29,711 nucleotides of DNA, from positions 1 through 29,711 of the IMG/VR virus record IMGVR_UViG_3300021365_000068; one strand, 5' to 3'. The first letter of the stretch is position 1. Each line of letters opens with the position of its first letter. Shown in pieces: positions 1-6,883 of the stretch. Position numbers and translations under genes: made by a program. The notes under the pieces were generated by a model, which worked only from the letters and a program-made list of their open reading frames with translations, ran no database searches and was not told where the DNA came from. Source of the DNA: a virus.

Positions 1-70
1 GCTCGTACCGCTACTCGTCAAAACTGTTCAAGAGCTAGAGGCTCGCATAACTCAACTAGAAAATCTTTAG
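1..70 (+). CDS. 3' end of an upstream gene with a coiled-coil C-terminus (partial)
   Basis: The frame starting at base 2 is open and ends at TAG 68-70, giving about 22 residues that finish LVKTVQELEARITQLENL. This Leu/Ile heptad pattern resembles the last helix of intramolecular-chaperone (peptidase S74-type) domains at the end of phage fibre and spike proteins. The rest of the gene is outside the window. Position just before the head-tail connector suggests a virion protein, possibly a head or neck fibre. The frame and stop are seen; the family is inferred from a very short tail. Confidence 0.5.
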   Translation, partial: LVPLLVKTVQELEARITQLENL

Positions 71-102
71 CAAGTATCTTGCAATGATTCCGAGGTAAAA
101 AT

Positions 103-327
103 ATGAAAGATGTTATGACTAAGCATCATAAAGATAAAATAATCGAACAACGGCAGCTTGTCAGAAAACCTGAGCTCGATAGGTTTGGCTATACGGCAAT
201 TGAAGAAAAACTGGGATGCACCAGCGTTGAGAGTTACGTCTCACACCCGGATTTTGCAACAGACCTCCCGCAATTTTCATCCAATCAAGGTCTTGTCGAT
301 GACACTGAGGCCGAAGAGATCAATTGA
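103..327 (+). CDS. small hypothetical protein in the head-tail region
   Basis: A 74-residue protein that I do not recognise. ATG 103 is preceded by a good ribosome binding site (CGAGGT, 7-8 bases upstream). The N-terminus is basic (KHHKDK) and the C-terminus acidic (DDTEAEE), with no membrane segment and no cysteines. It sits between the end of a fibre-like gene and the connector gene, all in the same direction, so it is probably co-transcribed with the structural operon. A head accessory or assembly role is possible but nothing in the sequence shows it. Confidence 0.55.
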   Translation: MKDVMTKHHKDKIIEQRQLVRKPELDRFGYTAIEEKLGCTSVESYVSHPDFATDLPQFSSNQGLVDDTEAEEIN

Positions 328-377
328 ATCTTGCAAGTATTGTTCGGTAGCTAAGGTAACCAACGAAAGGACAAACA

Positions 378-1280
378 ATGTCACAAGTTCAAATCAACAG
401 GTCGGGTGTCGTCGGACACGTCCCGGCAACCCTGCTCTCAGGAGCTATGTTCTACAACTCAGCCGACGCGAAGTTGTACATCGGAGACGTCACAAATGCT
501 CCGACATTAGTTAGTGACAACCCTCTCGTAATTGCGGCGCAGATCACAACCCTGCAACAGGAATCCCGTGGGACAACCGTATCAGCTACAGAGCCCACTG
601 ACGCGCTCGAAGGTGATTTGTGGTTTGACCTTGAAGCTCAACAGCTAAAGTTCTATACAACGGAATGGGTTCAAGCCAACGCGGTCCCAGTTGTTGTGTC
701 TGGATCGCCAGCGACTTTCCCGGTTACGACGGATGAGTTTTTCAAACATATTGTCTACACAACAGGGGATCAAGGTGAGCTCAACATGGCAATCACCATG
801 ATTGAAGCCGCAACAAATTTTGCTGAGCAATACACCGGACGAATGTTTATCACTCGGGCGATGACGCAGTTTTTTGATAGGTTTCCACAAACTAACGGTA
901 ATAAAAAGCAGCCACTTATTTTAGATGGTGGTGTCAGTCAATTTGTGACATCAATAACTTATATGGACAGCCATTTTGTGCCTGTCGTATTACCCTCTGA
1001 GAAATACAGAGTCCTCAAGCGCAATGGTCGAATCCACATTTACCCAGCAATGGGAACAGAGTGGCCTGTTGATGTTGCCAATGAGGTTGATGTCATCAAT
1101 GTGAGTCATATCGTGGGGACAGCCTCCCCAGCAGTTCCGGCCCCCATCAAAATGGCGATTTTACTTATTGCAGCCAGTCTTTGGGAGAACCGGGAGAACG
1201 AGATTGTCGGAAGTAATATCAAAGCCCTCAAGCCAGTGATCGCTGCAAAAGATCTCCTTCACCCATACAAGTTGAGGTGA
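378..1280 (+). CDS. head-tail connector (gp6-like) with an N-terminal fibre-like extension
   Basis: A 300-residue protein in two parts. Residues about 105-300 look like the HK97 gp6/lambda gpW-type connector family that forms a ring under the portal: an alpha-helical start ending in AEQYTGR, a central beta section with WP, and the typical closing helix AILLIAASLWENRE. Residues 1-95 do not belong to that family. They resemble short modules at the start of phage fibre proteins, with GAMFYNSADAKLYIGD and GDLWFDLEAQQLKFYT, where a tryptophan-rich beta motif precedes a linker. The usual connector is about 100-200 residues, so this one carries an extra domain. The start at 378 has AAAGGA seven bases upstream. 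The next gene starts 5 bases after the stop. Connector call is good; the nature of the extension is inferred. Confidence 0.8.
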   Translation: MSQVQINRSGVVGHVPATLLSGAMFYNSADAKLYIGDVTNAPTLVSDNPLVIAAQITTLQQESRGTTVSATEPTDALEGDLWFDLEAQQLKFYTTEWVQANAVPVVVSGSPATFPVTTDEFFKHIVYTTGDQGELNMAITMIEAATNFAEQYTGRMFITRAMTQFFDRFPQTNGNKKQPLILDGGVSQFVTSITYMDSHFVPVVLPSEKYRVLKRNGRIHIYPAMGTEWPVDVANEVDVINVSHIVGTASPAVPAPIKMAILLIAASLWENRENEIVGSNIKALKPVIAAKDLLHPYKLR

Positions 1281-1284
1281 TGAC

Positions 1285-1611
1285 ATGCGAGCTGGAAAAT
1301 TAAACAACAAGGCCGAAATATTTATCCCAAACGCATTACCCAACCACTTTGGTGAAATTGAGAGTGGTGCAACTTCTCTTGGAGTATTTGCGTGCAGCGC
1401 AACAACTAAGCCTCGCAGAGAATACTCCACAGGCGAAACGGTAGTATCTAAAACAGAGTTTGATTTGCGGTTTAGATATTACGCAGCACTAGCCGCCCTC
1501 CCGAGATCAGCCTTTTTAGTTTTGAATGGTATGACTCTTGAAATCACTGCGGTGGCCAACGTCCAACTAAACAACCGCGAGATACAAATGGTCTGTGAGG
1601 AGCGCACATGA
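1285..1611 (+). CDS. head-tail joining (head closure) protein
   Basis: At 108 residues this matches the size and pattern of the phage head-tail joining family (SPP1 gp16-like, PF05521). It begins MRAGKLNNKAEIF, the typical first strand after the short 'RAG.L...' start. A central R-rich strand (DLRFRYY) and a final segment LNNREIQMVCEER, which usually closes this fold, follow. In the virion such proteins form a ring between connector and tail and stop DNA leakage. It lies 5 bases after the connector stop and overlaps the next gene by ATGA-type coupling (ATG 1608, TGA 1609-1611), as expected for proteins made in matched amounts. Confidence 0.78.
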   Translation: MRAGKLNNKAEIFIPNALPNHFGEIESGATSLGVFACSATTKPRREYSTGETVVSKTEFDLRFRYYAALAALPRSAFLVLNGMTLEITAVANVQLNNREIQMVCEERT

Positions 1612-1991
1612 TTGATCCACACTTTCGTAATCACCTTCTAACTGATGTTGATATTATCGCGGCCGTAGGGAACAACATTTACGCTTTGCGCCTCCCACAG
1701 GGTACTACAACAACCTCTATTGTTTTTGAAATTAGCGGAGGCCACCGTGCGCCGCAGACTGGGTCAATGGAAACAGTAATCCGGCACGATATTACTTTGC
1801 TTGTTTACAGCCCAAGTTACGAAACACTGCGCGAGCTCAGTGGCCACATTGATCAGCTCTTAAATGGCATGCACGGCCCAATGGGCACTTTCAGTGTAAC
1901 CAGTGCCCAAATCACCTCAGCAATAAATACATATGAAGAAGAGCTCAAGCTCTATCGGAATATTATTAGTTTAACTATTTATACAAATTAA
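1608..1991 (+). CDS. tail terminator/tail completion protein (DUF3168-like)
   Basis: A 127-residue protein with the layout of the DUF3168/gp17-like tail terminator family: a short helix with the LLTDVDIIAAVGNNIYALRLPQG start, then a strand ending VFEISGG, a conserved arginine-rich beta strand (ETVIRHDITLLVYS), a helix (YETLRELSGHIDQLLNG) and a final strand (LYRNIISLTIYT). These proteins form a hexameric ring that caps the tail tube and docks it to the head. The start overlaps the joining-protein stop by four bases. Position directly before the major tail protein supports the call. Confidence 0.75.
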   Translation: MIDPHFRNHLLTDVDIIAAVGNNIYALRLPQGTTTTSIVFEISGGHRAPQTGSMETVIRHDITLLVYSPSYETLRELSGHIDQLLNGMHGPMGTFSVTSAQITSAINTYEEELKLYRNIISLTIYTN

Positions 1992-2002
1992 GGATTTAAA
2001 AT

Positions 2003-2440
2003 ATGGCTATTGCAACTCCATTCCACGGTCTAGCAACCGAGCTTCACATGCTGGCATTAACTTCAACTACTGCCGACAACACTACTAAGATTGCTGAAGT
2101 AGCTTCTATTGGTACCTTAGAGCTTTCTGCAAACATTATTGAGTACAACAAATTTGGCACAGACTACAAGCAAAAGCTGGTCGGCCAAAAAGACTCTGGA
2201 ACTCTTTCGCTCACACTTAACTGGGTCTGCGGTGACGCAAGTCACACCGAGCTAAAGTCTGTATTTGATAGTGGCGACAAGCAGGTTTTCGCAGTCAAGT
2301 GGGTATCAGGCAGCGAAGACGCTCAAGCAACGTTTTCAGGTTATGTCTCAGGCTATTCAATTGAGACACCTGTCGAAGACGTTGTAACTGCAAATGTTGA
2401 AATTGCCATTGATGGCGCTGTCGCATTTACGCTTGCTTAA
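2003..2440 (+). CDS. major tail protein (tail tube subunit)
   Basis: A 145-residue, beta-rich protein of the tail tube family. The sequence has the usual early loop, a middle section KLVGQKDSGTLSLTLNW typical of major tail proteins, and a closing section where strands such as ATFSGYVSGYSIETPVEDVV end in VEIAIDG. It should polymerise as hexameric rings around the tape measure. The ribosome binding site TAAGGA precedes ATG 2003. A strong terminator-like hairpin follows within 12 bases, a common arrangement that lets this abundant protein be made in excess over downstream tail genes. It is short compared with lambda gpV (246 aa), without an Ig-like C-terminal domain. Confidence 0.82.
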   Translation: MAIATPFHGLATELHMLALTSTTADNTTKIAEVASIGTLELSANIIEYNKFGTDYKQKLVGQKDSGTLSLTLNWVCGDASHTELKSVFDSGDKQVFAVKWVSGSEDAQATFSGYVSGYSIETPVEDVVTANVEIAIDGAVAFTLA

Positions 2441-2451
2441 GTAGTACCTCA

Positions 2452-2483
2452 GACGGCTCCCGCTTAGGGAGTCGTCTCTTATT
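2452..2483 (+). terminator. attenuating intrinsic terminator after the major tail gene
   Basis: Arms GACGGCTCCC (2452-2461) and GGGAGTCGTC (2467-2476) pair over 10 bp with one G-T wobble, loop GCTTA, followed by T-rich TCTTATTTTA. The next gene starts 24 bases after the hairpin with no new promoter that I can see, so partial read-through is expected, giving less chaperone and tape measure than tube protein. Confidence 0.8.
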
Positions 2484-2499
2484 TTATTTGGAGACAAAA

Positions 2500-2835
2500 A
2501 TGTTAGATAGAAAAAGTATTTTTAAAGCTGTAGACCTTGATATTAAAAAAGTACCAGTCCCTGAGTGGGGGGGTGACGTGTACGTGCGAGGCCTAACGGC
2601 TCGAGAGCGGGATCATTTTGAAATGTCAATTGGCGCAGCGGCCAACCTAGAAAACTTGCGAGCTCGACTTGTAGTGTTAACCCTATGTACAGACGACGGT
2701 GAGCGCTTATTTAAAGATAGCGATGCTATTGAATTAGGCAAAAAAAATGCACAGGTTATGAATCGCCTATTTGACGTTGCTCGACAAATGTCAGGAATGT
2801 CTGACCAGGATGTCGAGGAGCTCGAGGGAAACTAA
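2500..2835 (+). CDS. tail assembly chaperone, short form (lambda gpG-like)
   Basis: A 111-residue protein made by normal decoding. The start is taken at ATG 2500 because GGAG lies at 2490-2493, six bases upstream; an in-frame TTG at 2488 would overlap this ribosome binding site. The protein begins MLDRKSIFKAVD, has the beta motif VYVRGLTARERDHFE seen in tail chaperones of this group, and ends in an acidic, helix-rich tail (DQDVEELEGN). Family members coat the tape measure and recruit tube subunits during assembly but are absent from the virion. The last two sense codons form a slippery heptamer leading to the longer frameshifted product. Confidence 0.82.
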   Translation: MLDRKSIFKAVDLDIKKVPVPEWGGDVYVRGLTARERDHFEMSIGAAANLENLRARLVVLTLCTDDGERLFKDSDAIELGKKNAQVMNRLFDVARQMSGMSDQDVEELEGN

Positions 2836-3173
2836 GAAGAGATCCGATCCGCAGGTTTAAGTTCAGGCTTGCGGGTCACCTTGGTTGCACAGTACGAGAA
2901 TTAGAAAACCGTATAAGCAGCCTTGAGTTGGCCGAATGGATGGCGTATAGCACCCTGGAACCATTCGGGGAAAATCGCGCCGACTATCGGGCAGGTCTCA
3001 TTGCCTCGGCCGTTGCAAACAGCAGCGGGAACTACAAAAAAGCATTACTCCCTACAGACTTCATAGCAATTTATCAGCAGCCACGCGAGATCTCTATGAT
3101 CGATCGCCGCAAAAAGCAGCAGGCCGAAATGGCTATATTCAAATCATTAGCGGAGCAAAGCAATGGCCAATAA
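2500..3173 (+). CDS. tail assembly chaperone, -1 frameshift product (lambda gpGT-like)
   Basis: Ribosomes slipping -1 on GGGAAAC (2826-2832) would leave the short form just before its TAA (2833-2835) and continue from codon 2832-2834 to TAA 3171-3173, giving a 224-residue fusion. The extension is open without a start codon of its own near the junction and encodes IRRFKFRLAGHLGCTVREL followed by LAEWMAYSTLEPFGENRADY, which is the typical T-part (DUF4035-like) found fused in this way. In lambda the G:GT ratio is critical for tail assembly. The downstream half also has a possible internal TTG start at 2928, but this would remove the conserved first third of the domain, so I judge it unlikely. 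The end overlaps the next gene's ATG at 3163. Confidence 0.85.
2826..2832 (+). other. -1 ribosomal frameshift slippery heptamer GGGAAAC
   Basis: The zero frame reads GAG GGA AAC TAA. The heptamer has the canonical X XXY YYZ form (G GGA AAC), so both tRNAs can re-pair on GGG AAA. The corresponding lambda site is GGGAAAG. The -1 frame is exactly the one that carries the conserved T-domain. The stop codon immediately after the heptamer would increase the pause at the site. Confidence 0.88.
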
Positions 3174-3639
3174 AGACTATGTAAAAATAAAGGTTAGCGG
3201 ACTTAGCGAACTCAATGAAAAGCTACTAATGCTTGATCGTGACATCCGAGGTAAGGCGGCACGCCAGGCAGCAAAGCAAGCGCTTACGCCAAACTTCCAA
3301 GAAATCAAGCGGAATGCTCCGGAGTTGTCTGGAGGTCTTAAGGCGTCGGTGCGCTGGTCAAGTACCTCCGCGCCTGCCCGCCTTGAGAAGCTTGGCAAAA
3401 ATGCATTTATGGTCACATCAATCAATGTGGGCTACGGCAAAAGAAATCGCGAACGAGGTGGCTACCAAGCCCTACAAATAGAGTATGGACAAAATGATCG
3501 CGGTGTTAAGGCTCGCCCATTTATACGTCCGGCAATTCGCGGCAAAGAAAAACCCGTGTTTATGCGATTCCGCAGAACCCTACGCCAATCAATTGAAAAG
3601 TTTGCCAAGACACAGAGCAGGCGAAACAAAAGGAAATAA
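3163..3639 (+). CDS. HK97 gp10-like tail component
   Basis: A 158-residue basic protein of the HK97 gp10/minor tail Z-like family (PF04883). It begins with VKIKVSGLSELNEKLLMLD and a helix DIRGKAARQAAKQALTPN, both typical, then APELSGGLKASVRW, and later an EYG...ARPFIRPAIRG motif that is the family signature. The C-terminus is very rich in Lys and Arg. In other phages the gene usually lies before the tail terminator and tube genes; here it sits between the chaperones and the tape measure. ATG 3163 overlaps the end of the chaperone extension, so translation is probably coupled. Confidence 0.8.
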   Translation: MANKDYVKIKVSGLSELNEKLLMLDRDIRGKAARQAAKQALTPNFQEIKRNAPELSGGLKASVRWSSTSAPARLEKLGKNAFMVTSINVGYGKRNRERGGYQALQIEYGQNDRGVKARPFIRPAIRGKEKPVFMRFRRTLRQSIEKFAKTQSRRNKRK

Positions 3640-3641
3640 TT

Positions 3642-5726
3642 ATGTCTACATTAGCACGACTAAGTGTTGACTTGGTCGCGAACTCTGCTGGCTACAGAAA
3701 AGAGCTTGATAAAGCTGGTAAGGCGACAGCCCGATTTAAAAGAAGGGCAGCAAAGCAGTTTAAGGAAATTACAAAGGCGGTAGGCCTTATGGCGGGTGCT
3801 ATGGCACTTGCTGGTGGTGGCGCAATGATTGCGCTCGCTGACCAAATGCAAAATTTAAAAAACAGGATGTTTGCACTTACAAAAGACACCCGCAAAACAG
3901 CTATAGCAATGCGAGACATCGCGACTATTGCGAGAGTTACGCGCAGCGACATCGCAGCCACAGGTGATGTCTATACTAAAATGGCTATTGCAACCGCAGA
4001 TCTGGGCATTAACCAGGAAGAGCTGGCAAAAGCAACTGCAGCCGTTAACAACACATTCTTGTTGTCTGGTGCAAGCACTATGGAAGCTGCTAACTCCGCA
4101 AGGCAGTTGGCGCAGGGTTTAGCTGCCGGTAAATTAAACGGCGATGAGCTTCGTTCTGTTATGGAAAACAACGCCGTGTTAGCTGGCGAGTTGGCGAAAG
4201 GCTTCAACGTTACACGTGGTGAACTGAAGCAAATGGGTGCAGATGGTAAGCTCACAGCTGCTAAGATTATGCCTATTCTTATTGCAGCCTTTGATAGTAC
4301 GAGCAAATCCGTATCAACGATGGAACTTACAGTAAGCCAAGCAGCAATGACTGTAAAGAACAGCTTTACAGAAATGGCAGTTAGTGCTGATGAGTCTTTT
4401 GGTTTTACAAAAACGCTGGCAACTAGTCTCGACTTTTTGGGTAAAAACCTTGAAGTCTTTGCAACGCAGTTTATTTATACCATTGCAATACCGGCAATCG
4501 TAGCGCTTGGTATTGCCATTAAGTCACTGACAGTAATCATCATAGCTAACCCAATTGGTGCCGCCCTAACAGCGCTAGTAATTGTATTTGGCTACGTAGC
4601 GCGCAAAATCCATGAAAATTGGGGCGCAGTACAAAACTTCCTTTTAAAAAGTTTCACTGTAAGTATCCCCAACGCGATTGATCATATTGGCATTGCAGTG
4701 CAGAACCTACAGCTATTCATGGAAGAAGGTTTTAATATGATGCTGATTACAGTGTCAGACTTTGTCAATGACGCAATTGACCTATGGAACAAGGCTGCGG
4801 ATCGCTTTGACTTCCTGGACCGCATTGAGCCAATCACTCTTCAAGTTGATGTTGAAAAAACTAAAAGCAATATTGATCGACTTAAAGCCGCCATCCTGGA
4901 ACGCACTGCTGGCTTTAAGCCACTAGAAGATGCGCTGGGGATTACGTCTTCGGACTCAGGTCCGGGCAACCCGGTAAATCCAGATGGTTCGCCAGACTTT
5001 GGTGAAGCGGGCGTTGATCCGGCGGGCACAACGCCTTCAGGATTGAGCACTGAAAAAATGGCTGAAATGACGCTTGCCGCAGAAACTATGCGGGGTGCCT
5101 TTGAGGACATGGCCAAGCCTATTTCTAATGTGTTTACTAACATGATTAAAGGCGTCACTTCTTTAAAGGATGGCTTGAAAAGCATTGCATCATTAATCCT
5201 GGACAAGGTTATTGGCTCGTTTGTAGAAATGGGTGTGAACTGGGTCCTCCAGCAAACGCTTATGAAGGCTATGGAAGTCGCAGGCATTGCAACCAGTGTT
5301 GCTGCGTCGGTTGCTGCGGGTACGACTATGGCTGCAGCCTATGCACCTGCTGCTGCAATGGCATCGCTTGCGTCCTTTGGTGCAAACTCAGCACCTGCAT
5401 CAGCAGGGATCATCGCCACGACAGCAGTCGCAAAAGTTGCAGCACTGACCGGTCAGGCTCACGATGGTATAGATAGTGTGCCCCGGGAAGGGACCTACTT
5501 GCTTGATAAAGGCGAGCGGGTTGTTGACAGCAGGCTAAACGGTGATCTGAAGCAGTTCCTTGGCAACGCCAACCAGAGCCAGGTCACTAATAACCCAACC
5601 CTCAACTTCAATGTAAGCGGCTCAGATGCTGAGAACGTCGAAGCAATGCTGCGAAACAACCGTGGCCAGTTTGAGGGAATGATTAGGGAAATCTACAACG
5701 AATCGGCGCAAAACAGCCCGTTTTAG
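3642..5726 (+). CDS. tape measure protein
   Basis: A 694-residue tape measure that fixes tail length and is later ejected to help DNA pass the envelope. Residues 1-45 form the usual lead (LSVDLVANSAGYRKELDKAG), followed by a hydrophobic glycine-rich stretch at about 46-66 and the tape-measure N-domain with SARQLAQGLAAGKLNGDE and LRSVMENNAVLAGELAKGF at 156-190. Strongly hydrophobic segments lie at about 277-318, suggesting membrane insertion. The C-terminal region has GIDSVPREGTYLLDKGERVV (about 609-628), common near the end of these proteins. By the rule of about 0.15 nm per residue the tail would be near 104 nm. It is shorter than lambda gpH (853 aa). Confidence 0.92.
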   Translation: MSTLARLSVDLVANSAGYRKELDKAGKATARFKRRAAKQFKEITKAVGLMAGAMALAGGGAMIALADQMQNLKNRMFALTKDTRKTAIAMRDIATIARVTRSDIAATGDVYTKMAIATADLGINQEELAKATAAVNNTFLLSGASTMEAANSARQLAQGLAAGKLNGDELRSVMENNAVLAGELAKGFNVTRGELKQMGADGKLTAAKIMPILIAAFDSTSKSVSTMELTVSQAAMTVKNSFTEMAVSADESFGFTKTLATSLDFLGKNLEVFATQFIYTIAIPAIVALGIAIKSLTVIIIANPIGAALTALVIVFGYVARKIHENWGAVQNFLLKSFTVSIPNAIDHIGIAVQNLQLFMEEGFNMMLITVSDFVNDAIDLWNKAADRFDFLDRIEPITLQVDVEKTKSNIDRLKAAILERTAGFKPLEDALGITSSDSGPGNPVNPDGSPDFGEAGVDPAGTTPSGLSTEKMAEMTLAAETMRGAFEDMAKPISNVFTNMIKGVTSLKDGLKSIASLILDKVIGSFVEMGVNWVLQQTLMKAMEVAGIATSVAASVAAGTTMAAAYAPAAAMASLASFGANSAPASAGIIATTAVAKVAALTGQAHDGIDSVPREGTYLLDKGERVVDSRLNGDLKQFLGNANQSQVTNNPTLNFNVSGSDAENVEAMLRNNRGQFEGMIREIYNESAQNSPF

Positions 5727-5761
5727 GCCTCAAAAAGCCAAATAGCTCCACAGAGACCCCA

Positions 5762-5819
5762 TGTCACACAAAGCACCTGACCTATATAAACATCAGGGCA
5801 TAGGCTGCTGTGTGTGACA
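5762..5819 (+). repeat. large inverted repeat/nested hairpin after the tape measure gene
   Basis: TGTCACACA (5762-5770) pairs perfectly with TGTGTGACA (5811-5819), and the stem extends inward to 13 of 14 pairs. Inside it a second stem CCTGA (5776-5780) with TCAGG (5793-5797) closes a loop containing CTATATAAA. No clear T-tract follows directly, though TTTATTTTT lies 20 bases on. It occupies most of the 137-base gap before the next tail gene, the largest gap in the tail block. Confidence 0.65.
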
Positions 5820-5863
5820 CGGGCCAATCTGTGAGCCTTTATTTTTAAAAAAGGAGCATTTTA

Positions 5864-6331
5864 ATGCCAACACCGCTACTACCAGTCAGCCCCGAGCCTG
5901 CCTCCTTTAAAATTACATCAAAGGTAAACACTCTAAAGTCTGAGTCGTTGTCAGGCAAAATTCTTACTCGGAAAATCGGCGGCCAAAGATTCGAGGCTAC
6001 GCTGGTTTACCCGCCTATGACTCGCACAGAGTTCTCAACGATTCATGCTTTTCTTATGGAGCAAGCCGGGATGTCTGGCGTGTTCTTTATTAAAATACCA
6101 GTATTCGGAACATCTTCCACAGGCGTTGGCGAATACTACAACTACACCAACAGCACAAAACTGTATATGCGTAAAACAAACGGCGGGGACTACCCTTTAA
6201 AACTAGGTGGTGGTTCTGCTGTAACCAACAACGTATATATGCGCGTGAGTTTAAAAAGCGACATCCAGTCGATCGAATATAGCCGAGACGGTCTGGTCCG
6301 TTTTGAAATTGATGTGATGGAGAGACTCTGA
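5864..6331 (+). CDS. minor tail protein (distal tail, lambda gpM-like)
   Basis: A 155-residue beta-rich protein. It begins with a proline-rich lead (LLPVSPEPASFKI), followed by repeated strands such as KILTRKIGGQRFEATLVYPP and a long FLMEQAGMSGVFF section, then ends YSRDGLVRFEIDVMERL. Together with its place directly after the tape measure and before another tail-tip protein this fits the distal tail/minor tail protein class, which joins the tube to the tip complex. GGAG lies 8 bases before ATG 5864. TGA 6329-6331 overlaps the next ATG, so the two tail-tip genes are probably translationally coupled. The exact family is not certain. Confidence 0.65.
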   Translation: MPTPLLPVSPEPASFKITSKVNTLKSESLSGKILTRKIGGQRFEATLVYPPMTRTEFSTIHAFLMEQAGMSGVFFIKIPVFGTSSTGVGEYYNYTNSTKLYMRKTNGGDYPLKLGGGSAVTNNVYMRVSLKSDIQSIEYSRDGLVRFEIDVMERL

Positions 6332-6873
6332 TGCAGACTTTCTCGACAGCGTTTCTCAACGCGCTCAATTCCGATCATTTTGAATATGCCTATCTGGTGG
6401 ACTTGCCAGTGGGGCAGCGCTACACAAACCACGGCTCTGACCTTACCGTCGGTGGCGACACCTATCTCACAAATGGTCTGCTGGTGAAATTCGCAAACAT
6501 CGACCAAACCCAAGAGCTAAATCTTGCGACCTACACGCTCGAGCTCAGTAACGTCACAAACACACTGGCGAAGGCCTACGCTGCTGGAAGCTACCGGGGG
6601 CTGCCCGCTGTAATCAAGTTGGTGTTACTGATTGACGATGTGATTCAAGGTGATCCTATTATCCTATACAAGGGCAGCCTCGATAGCTTTAGTGTTCGAG
6701 AAAACGGTTCAAATTCAAATCTCACTGTAAAGCTGACAAGCCACTGGGCCAGTTTCAACCAAATGTCCGGGAGGTACAGCTCAAACAAATTACAGCAGGA
6801 CCTCCACCCGGGGGACGACTTTTTTAAATATGCCCACGACGAAATGAGCAACATCGCATGGGGTAAACGGTAA
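6331..6873 (+). CDS. tail-tip protein (DUF2163-like hub component)
   Basis: A 180-residue protein overlapping the previous gene by one base (A of TGA/ATG). The first 120 residues are beta-rich, with VGGDTYLTNGLLVKFANI and TYTLELSNVTNTL. The end resembles the tail of DUF2163/BR0599-type proteins, in which a section starting at GR and containing LHPGDDFFKYA finishes with a WG motif (IAWGKR here). Those proteins link the distal tail ring to the central fibre. It precedes the fibre gene by 10 bases. The cysteine-rich or metal-binding C-terminus of lambda gpL is absent. The family call is by motif memory and should be treated as likely, not proven. Confidence 0.62.
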   Translation: MQTFSTAFLNALNSDHFEYAYLVDLPVGQRYTNHGSDLTVGGDTYLTNGLLVKFANIDQTQELNLATYTLELSNVTNTLAKAYAAGSYRGLPAVIKLVLLIDDVIQGDPIILYKGSLDSFSVRENGSNSNLTVKLTSHWASFNQMSGRYSSNKLQQDLHPGDDFFKYAHDEMSNIAWGKR

Positions 6874-6883
6874 GGACTAAACA

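Noticed and set aside
2488-2499. TTG start for the tail chaperone
   Set aside because: It overlaps the GGAG ribosome binding site that serves ATG 2500.
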